From positions 62,001 through 126,000 of the forward strand of contig NZ_JAHMIN010000010.1 in the NCBI RefSeq assembly GCF_018986435.1: a stretch of DNA of 64,000 nt, read 5' to 3'. A program made the position numbers and the translations under genes. This stretch comes from Hahella sp. HN01. Lineage in GTDB: Bacteria; Pseudomonadota; Gammaproteobacteria; Pseudomonadales; Oleiphilaceae. Below the pieces are notes generated by a model. That model was not told the DNA's origin. It saw only the letters and a program-made list of their open reading frames with translations, and made no database searches. Position 1 is the first letter of the stretch; every line of letters starts with the position of its first letter. Positions 27,430 through 35,739 of the stretch are shown piece by piece.

Positions 27430-27969
27430 ATGAGATACATTGCGACAATCGCCCTGGCGCTATTACCCGCACTGACCCCCGCCTATGCTTTGCCCCACAC
27501 TGTCAGCGCCCCCGCATTGTTCTCTATGGATGCAGGCTATGCCGCGCAGGAAGAGGACAGTGTAGTTACAGATACATGGCGATATGCGCCGCCAGACGTA
27601 GATATAGTTTCACACAGCCCAGTTGCTTGGGGGGATCTTTTTGCTTTAATCAAGGGTGGGCAAGCTGGTGATAATTTCTCCTTCCTTACATCGGACTCAT
27701 CGAAAGAGCTTTATTACTCCGCTTCGAAAAGAAAAAGTTCTATTAACGCAGCGAACTTAATCGTTATTCCTGAGCCGGGGACGATTCATCTTTTAATAAT
27801 AAGTTTTACTTTACTTATATTCCGAAAACATTCTTGGAGTATCCGTGACAAAAGAATACCGCCTGTCCAACCAAGTCAATCAGCTGTTAAAGCGCTGTCT
27901 TCTTCACGCCTTTGTTTTAGTTGCGGTGTGGATGGTGTTTTTTGGGCCATGGCGAAACAGGTTTTTTGA
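27430..27969 (+). CDS. Exported protein with PEP-CTERM-like sorting signal, 3' end possibly frameshifted
   Basis: The ORF is 179 aa with a clear signal peptide (MRYIATIALALLPALTPAYA). At residues 113-133 it reads IPEPG, then a hydrophobic stretch, then FRK. That is the tripartite PEP-CTERM pattern (Pro-Glu-Pro, transmembrane helix, basic cluster) recognised by exosortases. Such proteins normally end within a few residues of the basic cluster, but here the frame runs on for about 45 residues, overlapping the next gene by 125 bp. The tail may be a product of a lost stop or indel. AGAAGGA precedes the ATG. No exosortase gene is in the window. Confidence 0.6.
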   Translation: MRYIATIALALLPALTPAYALPHTVSAPALFSMDAGYAAQEEDSVVTDTWRYAPPDVDIVSHSPVAWGDLFALIKGGQAGDNFSFLTSDSSKELYYSASKRKSSINAANLIVIPEPGTIHLLIISFTLLIFRKHSWSIRDKRIPPVQPSQSAVKALSSSRLCFSCGVDGVFWAMAKQVF

Positions 27970-28840
27970 GTGGCTTCCCTATCTGGAGAAGCATGGGACG
28001 GAGCTTTTCGTCGTTTTCCTATTTATCTGGTCTGTGCAGTTGCTCCGTTTTATACGTCGAGGCGCTATTTCCGGCATTGCGTTGCAAGATAATGCGGTTC
28101 GGCTGACTTATAGCGGTTACTTTTCTGATGAGCCTATTACTGAAAGAACGCTAGAGGCCAAAGATATTTATTACATTGGTAGGCGAGGCTTCAATCTCGC
28201 GCTAGTTACCTCTGAGGGGCGTATTGAGCTGGGCGCTTCCGCCGCCGGGAATGAGTTTCTAAGTGACTTACAAAATGTTTTCCTGCTGAATAAAGCGCAC
28301 TATCAGAGCCTGGATAAATCTCGTTTGTATGACATTTTTCAAGCTTTGCCGGCGGGTGCGCAGGCGGAATTGGTGGGAGAGGTCATTAACGAGAAAACAG
28401 AGGCGGAGGCGCTTGAACGCCAGCAGGAGTACTTTACGCCAAGTGAAGAAGCTGAGCCTCATGTTCATGGCGGAAATATTCATGAGTATCGAGGTTATAA
28501 AGCGCTTCCAGAACTTTCTTTCTCTGTTTGTCCCCGATGTGCGGATGAGTTGATATTAGCGGGAGGGTTGCTGTATGCGAATGCTGTTCCGCTTGAACTC
28601 GACGACGCCAAAGCGAAAGGTATACGTCAAAGGCTAAGCAATTCGCCGGCTCTAATGGATCGCCGACTATGCGCATGTTTGTCATGTGGGCTGGTGATAG
28701 GACAGGCGCGACCTGACGGCTTGCAAGAACAGGTTAGGAAGTATGGGCCGGAGGAGCTTCGAGCGAAACTGGAGGCAATGTCCGACCCGGGAGGCTCTAC
28801 TTCCGGGGTGAATGCATCTGATCGTTCAGACGCATCGTGA
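27845..28840 (+). CDS. Membrane protein with C-terminal zinc-ribbon-like cysteines
   Basis: This 331-aa protein starts with GTG, preceded by GGAG at 5-nt spacing. Two N-terminal transmembrane helices (about 20-40 and 52-68) are followed by a cytoplasmic beta-rich segment that may be PH-like (ISGIALQDNAVRLTYSGYF). Near the end come two cysteine pairs (CPRC, then CACLSCG about 50 residues later) that could bind zinc. I do not recognise the family. It overlaps the end of the previous ORF by 125 bp and the convergent GNAT gene by 44 bp. Confidence 0.62.
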   Translation: MTKEYRLSNQVNQLLKRCLLHAFVLVAVWMVFFGPWRNRFFEWLPYLEKHGTELFVVFLFIWSVQLLRFIRRGAISGIALQDNAVRLTYSGYFSDEPITERTLEAKDIYYIGRRGFNLALVTSEGRIELGASAAGNEFLSDLQNVFLLNKAHYQSLDKSRLYDIFQALPAGAQAELVGEVINEKTEAEALERQQEYFTPSEEAEPHVHGGNIHEYRGYKALPELSFSVCPRCADELILAGGLLYANAVPLELDDAKAKGIRQRLSNSPALMDRRLCACLSCGLVIGQARPDGLQEQVRKYGPEELRAKLEAMSDPGGSTSGVNASDRSDAS

Positions 28841-29264
28841 CTTTATCGATACCCTCGCCAAATCCGTTGGTCTCTGACTTTTCTATTGCAAAGCCATAGC
28901 GGGCGAAGAAGCCTTGGGTGTGTTGTGAGGTTTCAATCACAATCTCTTTTCCAGGATGCAGGCGAGTTGCCTGCTCCAGCCGATGCCGTAGCAGTTGTTC
29001 GCCCAACCCCGTTTTATGTTTTGTTCTGGCGAGCATGCCCCAGGATAAATAGACCGTATCCTGATACAGGCGCAGTCCGCCGCATCCTACGAGCTGGCCA
29101 TCCTGCAGGGCGACGTAATACTGATTATCGTCAGCCTGGGTCACGCTATCTAGGAACTCAACGAATTGTTCTCTTTCATGAGGCGCGAAATATTTGTCGA
29201 GATTGCTGTCGAAAACACGAAGGCAATCCTGTTTGTGGATAGCGGAATAAAGTTTGATTTCCAT
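28797..29264 (-). CDS. GNAT-family N-acetyltransferase
   Basis: This 155-aa protein uses the start ATG 29262-29264, giving the usual GNAT N-terminus; the longer open frame to 29432 runs through non-coding sequence. It has an acceptor segment (VALQDGQLVGCGGLRLY), an acetyl-CoA-binding loop of the R/Q-x-x-G-x-G/A type represented by HKTGLGEQLLRHRLEQA, and the C-terminal GFFARYGF motif. Substrate unknown. It is divergent from the PhzF gene and overlaps the convergent zinc-ribbon membrane gene by 44 bp. Confidence 0.82.
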   Translation of the reverse strand: MEIKLYSAIHKQDCLRVFDSNLDKYFAPHEREQFVEFLDSVTQADDNQYYVALQDGQLVGCGGLRLYQDTVYLSWGMLARTKHKTGLGEQLLRHRLEQATRLHPGKEIVIETSQHTQGFFARYGFAIEKSETNGFGEGIDKVTMRLNDQMHSPRK

Positions 29265-29444
29265 GGTGTGCGCCCCTGATTTTGTCCCGTCCTGCCTGTT
29301 GGCTATACAGATCGCAAGATTAAGTTGCAAGCTGCTGTTCTGCAAATGATTATTGGAGTCCGTCGGATTGGGTTCCACGTCTGTCGAAAAAGACGTTAGG
29401 GATCTTGTTGTCCGCTTTTTGAAAGAAGTCACTCAGCGAGGAGA

Positions 29445-30233
29445 ATGATGGATATAAAGCTTTTTCAGGTTGACGCCTTTACCGATGAAGTCTTTGGCGG
29501 TAATTCCGCGGCGGTGTGTCCATTGGAGGCCTGGTTGCCTGACTCTGTGCTGTTGAAGATCGCACAGGAAAACGCCTTGGCGGAAACGGCCTTTTTTGTG
29601 CGGGAAGGGGATGCCTTTCATCTGCGTTGGTTTACGCCGGAAATAGAGATGGACTTATGCGGCCATGCAACCCTCGCATCCGCTCATGTTTTGACGACGC
29701 ATCTCGGTTATGAGCGTGACGCCATGGTATTCCGTTCCCTTAGCGGAGAATTGCGAGTGACCAGGAGAGATGGACGGTTGACCCTGGACTTTCCCGCCCG
29801 CCCGCCGAGTGTGGCGACAGCGCCGGTTGAGGTGCTGGAATCGCTTAATATCCAGCCGCTGGAAGTCTTGCGCGCACGGGACATCGTGCTGGTGTACGCC
29901 GATGAGGACGCGATTCGGGCGCTGCAGCCAGATCGAATGTTGATGGACCGCATTAACCTGGACCCCGGTGGCGTGGTGGCGACAGCGCCGGGCAAAGAGG
30001 TTGATTTTGTCTCCCGGTTTTTTACGCCCCAGGCGCACATTTTCGAAGACCCGGTCACTGGGTCCGCGCATTGCACTCTGGCTCCGTACTGGGCGGCCCG
30101 GCTTGGCAAGACTTCGTTGACCGCGGCGCAATTGTCCCAGCGTGGAGGTCGTCTGGATTGTGAAGTGGCCGGCGACAGGGTGCTGATGTCCGGATCGGCA
30201 GTGACCTATCTGAGAGGCGTTATCTCGATCTGA
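29445..30233 (+). CDS. PhzF-family isomerase
   Basis: This 262-aa protein has the PhzF/DapF-like fold: FQVDAFTDEVFGGNSAAVC at the N-terminus, the conserved catalytic-Glu segment (NALAETAFF), CGHATLASAHV and the second-half motif FEDPVTGSAHC. PhzF acts in phenazine synthesis, but most chromosomal homologues have unknown substrates. Two adjacent ATGs are possible (29445, 29448); AGGAG spacing favours 29448. It is followed by a small hypothetical gene. No phenazine genes are in the window. Confidence 0.88.
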   Translation: MMDIKLFQVDAFTDEVFGGNSAAVCPLEAWLPDSVLLKIAQENALAETAFFVREGDAFHLRWFTPEIEMDLCGHATLASAHVLTTHLGYERDAMVFRSLSGELRVTRRDGRLTLDFPARPPSVATAPVEVLESLNIQPLEVLRARDIVLVYADEDAIRALQPDRMLMDRINLDPGGVVATAPGKEVDFVSRFFTPQAHIFEDPVTGSAHCTLAPYWAARLGKTSLTAAQLSQRGGRLDCEVAGDRVLMSGSAVTYLRGVISI

Positions 30234-30337
30234 TGAAGCGCGTTTTCGTCAGCTCCAAGAAGCGTTTTTCTTTTGCGCCGGTTATGCCATTATCCGACAC
30301 AGGCTTTTGATTTTTGTTGAGATAGCGGCGATAGCGG

Positions 30338-30841
30338 ATGACTCCTGGCGAATCGGAAAAACTGGTGCTTGAACATGATGCAGCCCGTTTGTTCATGCGT
30401 TGTTATGAGCGGCTGACGGGAACGCCAATCCGGCATATCTGGCACAACCAGCCGATCAAGCCGGATGTTTCCTGCTTTCTGAACGGTGAACGTCTGGATA
30501 TGGAAATCGCGCATTTGTATGGCTCAGAGAAGGAAGCCATGCAACTACTGGGGCGCGACCTGGACCGGAATACGCTTCATGAGCTGCAGATGCTGGAGGA
30601 GTCGGACGCCGACGGACGTTTGTTGCGAGCGCTGAACCGCATACTCGCCAACAAAGCCTTGAAAACATACAAAAGTGAGCGTGTATGGCTGGTCATCCGC
30701 AACGCTCACCCAGCTTGGCGCGCCGATGAGATTCGAGGGTTGCAGCATTGTATTCAGGTGCCGGACAGTCACCCTTTTGAGCAGATTTGGATGGTGGCGG
30801 ATATGAAGGCGGAGAGCGGTATCGTACAGCTGTTTCCCTGA
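30338..30841 (+). CDS. Hypothetical protein, possible PD-(D/E)XK-like core
   Basis: This 167-aa cytoplasmic protein is not one I recognise. The segment IKPDVSCFLNGERLDMEIAH has the spacing of a PD-x(n)-E-x-x nuclease core, though the final lysine is absent (EIAH). Later come VWLVIRNAHPAW and FEQIWMVADM, resembling the beta strands and inter-strand helices of such folds. The fold idea is a weak inference. No methylase or defence gene is adjacent. A 10-bp hairpin follows. Confidence 0.55.
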   Translation: MTPGESEKLVLEHDAARLFMRCYERLTGTPIRHIWHNQPIKPDVSCFLNGERLDMEIAHLYGSEKEAMQLLGRDLDRNTLHELQMLEESDADGRLLRALNRILANKALKTYKSERVWLVIRNAHPAWRADEIRGLQHCIQVPDSHPFEQIWMVADMKAESGIVQLFP

Positions 30842-30847
30842 GACGGA

Positions 30848-30876
30848 GACTGCGGCGCGATAGAGTCGCCGCAGTC
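30848..30876. terminator. Hairpin between convergent genes
   Basis: Perfect 10-bp stem GACTGCGGCG/CGCCGCAGTC with a 9-nt loop sits between two convergent stop codons. It lacks a T-run on either strand, so it may act as a transcript-end stabiliser. Confidence 0.5.
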
Positions 30877-30884
30877 AAAGACCC

Positions 30885-31826
30885 TTAGCTTTGTGTGTCG
30901 TCATCCATTGCAGCGGTCTGGAATACGCCGGAGTTTTTCTCCTGTTCGTATTTGAGCGCCGCACCCGCGACGGGCGCGCTTTTACCAGTGACCATCCATT
31001 GTTTGATGCGGTTGGCGTCGCCGATAGGCGTGCGTCTGCCATAGGAATCCAACAGCACGATCGCTACAGGGCGTTCGCCCACGTCCGCCAGCATCACCAG
31101 ACAACGACCGGCTTCATTGATAAATCCGGTTTTACTGAGCCTGATGCCCCACTCACCCTGGCGCACCAAAAGGTTGGTGTTGCGGTACTCCATTTCGTTT
31201 TCCGTTTCGCCAAGCTTGATCAGGTGACTGGGAGTCGTGGTGTAATCACGGATGAGTTTATAACGTGACGCAGCGGAGACCATTCTGACCAAGTCCGAGG
31301 CGGTGGACACATTCTCCATGGACAATCCGCTGGGCTCGACAAAGCGCGTGTCGCGCATGTTCAGCGCTCTCGCCTTGTCATTCATAGCATTGACGAAGGC
31401 GCTCATGCCGCCAGGATATGAACGTCCCAACGCCAGCGCAGCGCGGTTTTCCGAAGACATCAGCGCCAGCAGGAGAAGCTCGCTGCGGGGCAATACGGCG
31501 CCGATACGCATCCGCGAATATGTATTTTTCCAGGTGTCGACGTCTTCTTCCGTAATCGTCACCATTTCATCAAGGGGCAACTCCGCATCCAGCACGACCA
31601 TGGCGGTCATCAGCTTGCTGATGGACGCGATGGGAGCCACCGTTTCCGGATTTTTGGCGAATAAGGTAACGCCGCTCTCCACATCCACCACCTTGGCGTT
31701 TACGGAACCCAGGCTGATGTTGGCCGTATCCAGGCTTTGCAGGTTTTCAGGGAGAATGGTTTCAGAATCAGCGAGTACAACCGAGGAACAGAATAAAAGA
31801 AACAGAGCGATCAGGATGTTTTTCAT
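30885..31826 (-). CDS. pbpG: D-alanyl-D-alanine endopeptidase, PBP7 type
   Basis: This is a 313-aa low-molecular-mass penicillin-binding protein (peptidase S11). It has a signal peptide (IALFLLFCSSVVLA), the nucleophile motif S68-x-x-K71 (SISK), S125-E-N127, and K232-T-G234, the three active-site motifs of serine DD-peptidases. The family cleaves D-Ala-meso-DAP cross-links in the periplasm during wall growth. It lacks the long C-terminal domain of PBP5/6, which supports PBP7/PbpG. The large palindrome at 31933-31976 is just upstream. Confidence 0.88.
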   Translation of the reverse strand: MKNILIALFLLFCSSVVLADSETILPENLQSLDTANISLGSVNAKVVDVESGVTLFAKNPETVAPIASISKLMTAMVVLDAELPLDEMVTITEEDVDTWKNTYSRMRIGAVLPRSELLLLALMSSENRAALALGRSYPGGMSAFVNAMNDKARALNMRDTRFVEPSGLSMENVSTASDLVRMVSAASRYKLIRDYTTTPSHLIKLGETENEMEYRNTNLLVRQGEWGIRLSKTGFINEAGRCLVMLADVGERPVAIVLLDSYGRRTPIGDANRIKQWMVTGKSAPVAGAALKYEQEKNSGVFQTAAMDDDTQS

Positions 31827-31932
31827 AAATGGCGCAACGTTGTAGTCAGGTCTGAAAAGTATCGTGCCGCACGAACCCCGACCGTAAACGGGTGTAAGGC
31901 GTTAAACAGGGTCTATTGTCCTAGCATAGACC

Positions 31933-31976
31933 AATTGTGTGATTTTGCACCCATGGTGCGACAAAATTACACAATT
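31933..31976. repeat. Near-perfect 44-nt inverted repeat
   Basis: Left arm AATTGTGTGATTTTGCACC and right arm GGTGCGACAAAATTACACAATT pair through 19 bp around a 3-nt CAT loop, with a 3-nt GAC bulge (31960-31962) and one G-T pair. It is about 107 bp upstream of pbpG and has no T-run, so it is more likely an operator or a structured RNA than a terminator. Confidence 0.75.
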
Positions 31977-32280
31977 CTATACCTTTTTAATCAAAAGATT
32001 ATGGTCTTCTTTTAATGTGGTTTAGGTCAATGGGAAATCCGGTATAAAGCAAAGGTTTAGCGTGGATTAGGTCACGCCGGGCAGAGTTGTTTAATGGGCA
32101 GCTTAGACGCTGGTAGGGTTAAGTTTTCCCAGCTGAAAACCTGAATGTAATGAATGACGAAGTCCGCTCGCAGGGCTTCAGAAGCGCTCCGCTCTGTTTC
32201 GCGCCTAATGGAACGCGAGGATGCCTCAAAGATATTTTCCTCTATGTGAATAATGGGAGATTTAGGATAAGTCTAAAGAG

Positions 32281-32307
32281 AAGGCGCATTAGAGCGCGCC
32301 TTTTCTT
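32281..32307. terminator. Terminator after the frameshifted cassette gene
   Basis: Stem AAGGCGC (32281-32287) / GCGCCTT (32296-32302) has an 8-nt loop. T-rich flanks on both strands make it potentially bidirectional. The same stem recurs after the intact paralogue. Confidence 0.65.
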
Positions 32308-32339
32308 TATTTGAAGTCGCCATTGACGTGGTGTCGGCG

Positions 32340-35300
32340 TTACTTGGTTTTGATGTGATAGCCAAGGATCAAAGATTCCAGAATGATGGACTTCGCCAGA
32401 TGGATTGCTTCAGCTTCGGAGGCGCAGTCAATTTGAGCCCGGCTTTCACTTTCTTGAGGAACGCCATGTAAGTGGAGGCCTGTGAGTGAGCATTCGAATA
32501 AGACGCTGGTATGGCTTATCTTGAGGTTAAGATGATGAAAAGGCCCATTAACCTCGTCACGCATGCTCTGCAGCAGGCATATGGCTTCCTCTTGGGATGC
32601 TGAAATGGCGTGCGAAGGCGGCAACTGCTCTCTGCTTGTGGCTAAAGCCTCCAGATCCAAGGGCTTGTAGTCGCTGTATTCGTGGCCTGAGCGGGCAATC
32701 TGGTCCAGACGCTGTAGGCAATCCAGGCTTTGAGACGTGTTTGCAATAGCGAGAATGCGCGGTAAGCGTCGCAAAATAGGCTCTTCGTTGCACTGTTTTC
32801 CCCCCGGTAAACCCCGGGTCCGGAACGCAGTTGCAGCGCAGAGTGCGGAGATGGTGGCGGGCTTGTCGCCGCTAAGCGTCCAGGCCCGCGCCGCTAGCAG
32901 ATCTAACCAGGGCATAAAGCGCGGCTCTGCGTTATGTAGCTGGGTGAGAATTTCCACTTCCGTTGCTTGATATAGCCAATGCCTGATATCCGCCTCAGGC
33001 TCTATGGTGCGCATAAGGTAGAGGGTTTTGGTCATCTGCGAAGGCTTTATATGGGGTAACTCAAGCAGCTCTGCAAATGCAGGCAAAGCCCCAACTCCCT
33101 GTATTCGCAATGCTAATAGTCCCTTCCACGCATCGGGGGAGCTTTTCTCATCAATGCTGTACTGCAGCATCTCTTTGAGGTAGGAGGATAGCGCTGCAAT
33201 GGCCTCAGGGTGGCGATACTCTTCTCTTATAATCCGCTCACAGACACTTTCAGGAAGGTATTTTTCAGGGTGCTTGAAGGCATCAGGGAGATCTTCCGGT
33301 ACCACATCCGTTGCATACTCGTCTTCATCATCAAATTCAGGCAACGCTTCAGGAGCGACGCCGAGAGAGTCTAGTGCGTCTCTGGTGGTTTCTTTGATGA
33401 TGGCGTGTGCAATTTCGAAAATACTGGCTTCTGAATATATGTGATAGCGGATGTCTGCTTCAAAACCTGTCAGCTTGAGTTCGGCGATAGCTCTTAGAGG
33501 GCCGTAGATTCTGGGGTTATTGTTACGATTTCCCAGCAATCGGCGTGTCCACTCCCGCCAATATGCGTTCCGTGGATCATCTTTCAGCAAGGGATAGAGC
33601 AGCCCGGATTTGATATCCAGGTCGTAGTAGGGGGCGATGGTTTTTCTCAAACAGTGACTTCGCTGCTTGAATCGCCGCATTCGGGTCCAGTTTGGTCCAG
33701 GCGATGACGGCCTCGGTGTACCTCACCAGCGTGAACTCTCTTAAGAAGCTGTTTGCGTCATCAACGTCAAGGTGGGTAATGCGAGTTACGTAGTCGGCGA
33801 TAAACCCGGTGTGCTGCTGTAATCCTAGATCGCCAACTACTTGTAGAGCGTCGCCGAAGGCGCGCTTGAATAATGTAGGGAGGTCGCGAAAGCCGAGGAT
33901 TTTTTCTGCAATCTGCTCGGCGGCCGGCATACGTTCTTTCAATACCCAATGCACCGCCGCCAGATAGTGGTTCTCTATGTCTGACATGTTGCTCAAGGTC
34001 AGCCCTTCCTTTTTGCGTTTCTGTGAAAGGGCTTCTTCGTTCTTGCGGGCGACTTCCAGTATATCGAACAGCCGCCAGGCGGCTTTTTGCAGAACCTCAT
34101 TACGGCGAGGATGCTTGCTGCTGTGCAGACATTGAACGACATACTCCAGACGATCATCCTCTGGACGCAGTTGCAGTACGGCGGCTTCCAATGCGGAAAG
34201 GGCGTTGTCATCGTCGTATTTGCCGAGCGTCAGGGTAATGCCGGGATAGGCTTTCTTGTTCTCAACATCGAACTTCAGTCCTGAGCGGAAGGCGGCGGCG
34301 ATGGGTAGCGATAGGCGTGAATCCAGCATATCTGGAAGCCAACTGTATGGCCATTCGTTATGGGCGTAGTCAGTTCTTTCGCTGAAGTAGGCTTTGACAA
34401 TTTTGGCGAAACTTTCGTCCTTGGCGGCGATCGCTTTCAACGCCAGGTCATGCATGGCGACGTCGTCGGGGTACTCCGCTATTAACGCCAACGGATCTGC
34501 GCCTTTTTCTATTTGCTCTTGGAAAGCCTTCGGAGTTAGCCGTTTGGTCTGGGTTTCGCCCTTAGGCTTGAGCAGCGTTGCGCGTAAGCTGGGTTCAAGC
34601 TGCTCCGGCGCGCAATTGGCCTGAGTTTGGGCTATCAGGTGGTTTATTTTTTTACGATTCAAGCTTCCGAATCTTACCGAGCCGGTTTTTTGCTCCAAGG
34701 CTGCGAGTGTCTCGGACAACGCCGCTGCGATGGCCTGCGTGATGGCGCCCAAGGCGCAGGCATGCTTGACCAGATCGATGGTTTCGCGGCAAGCGCTGTG
34801 ATTGCCAAGAAAGAAATGCGCGAGCATCCAGTAGGTCGCCAGCACGGGTTCCTGAGCAAGCAATGGCTTCTCTTGTTCGTAAACATCAAAGGCCGGCGCC
34901 TTGTCCATTTTGGCGGCGAAGGCATAGGTGGGTTCGCCGGAAGGGTGGCCATGCATCCACTCCGTGCGGGTGAATAGTTGCCTGGGATCGTGGTAATAGG
35001 GGCGCTGCTTGATCTCCGCTTCGGCGAAGGCGTTAAAGTCATCAATCGCATGCAAGGCGGCGTCGGAATGTTTACAGACCCATTCCTCCTCTTCACCGGA
35101 TTCTGAGATGTGCGGGCCTTCCGGCCAGCGGTTGACGATGAAGTCTGCGATTGAGTAATACTCCTCCTCGGAGGGCTCGCCACACTCGTGATCAAAGATA
35201 ATCACGCGGGCTGTTCTCAAGGGAGACGGCAGCATATTGACGAAGCAGGCGTCTCCGCTGGGGTCTTCACCCAACATCGCCATACCGGTTAGCAGGCGCA

Positions 35301-35640
35301 AAATCATCTCAAAATCGGACAGCGAGGCTGCGATAACCTTAGGGGGGATAATTTGGGGGTGACCTAACGGCTCACCCTCCAGCGCCCAGGTATCAGAAAT
35401 GGCGTCGCTATGGCGATGGTAGGCTTCCAGGCACTCCGTCAACTCAATGACTTCGTCGGGGACGGGGTGACCAAACAAGGCTGTCGTTTCCTTCGCATTG
35501 TCGTGGAAGTGGCCTTTTTGTCTCTGGACGATGTCTAAGAAGTCCTTTCTATCCGCGTTCTGATGCAGCATGTAGTAACTCATGATTTCTGCGAGCCTGC
35601 CGCCCAGCAGGTCGTTGCGCGTCAGTATGGGATTATTCAT
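32340..35640 (-). pseudogene. Large helical-repeat-like protein, frameshifted tandem paralogue
   Basis: Two overlapping ORFs together cover about 1,100 codons: 35640 down to 33577 and 33680 down to 32340. They align end to end with the single 1132-aa neighbour at 35740-39138. The first frame runs through AAKSLFEK and then loses similarity. The second resumes at YYDLDIKSGLLYPLL, matching YFDLEIKSGLLYALL in the paralogue. The switch point is a run of five A on the coding strand (T5 at 33641-33645), and one base too many explains it. The N-terminus is nearly identical to the paralogue (MNNPILTR). It is either a genuine recent mutation or a sequencing error. Confidence 0.78.
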
Positions 35641-35703
35641 GTCTTATCCAAATTGCTGTTTTTCTGTGGGACTGGCTTTTGCTGGTTGCTGATATCGATT
35701 TGA

Positions 35704-35725
35704 AAGGCGCGGTGGGACGCGCCTT
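35704..35725 (-). terminator. Terminator hairpin after the 1132-aa gene
   Basis: Stem AAGGCGCG/CGCGCCTT with a 6-nt GTGGGA loop lies 15 bp beyond the stop codon. Its core is the same as that of the hairpin at 32281-32302, downstream of the duplicate. Confidence 0.6.
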
Positions 35726-35739
35726 ATTGTTGAAACAAT

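Larger units (their letters stand above)
31827..32339. other. 513-bp interval with a large palindrome and a terminator
   Basis: There is no gene here. The left half is AT-rich and holds the 44-nt inverted repeat described separately. The right end has a terminator hairpin for the leftward cassette. The middle (32080-32250) shows nothing distinctive. Confidence 0.6.

Noticed and set aside
29445-30233. Phenazine biosynthesis cluster suggested by the PhzF protein
   Set aside because: No other phenazine gene is near. PhzF-family proteins are common outside phenazine pathways.
33577-33680. Programmed ribosomal frameshift in the paralogue
   Set aside because: The change needed is +1, and G-AAA-AAC lacks the identical first triplet needed for -1 slippage. 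No stimulatory stem-loop or upstream Shine-Dalgarno-like stimulator was evident.
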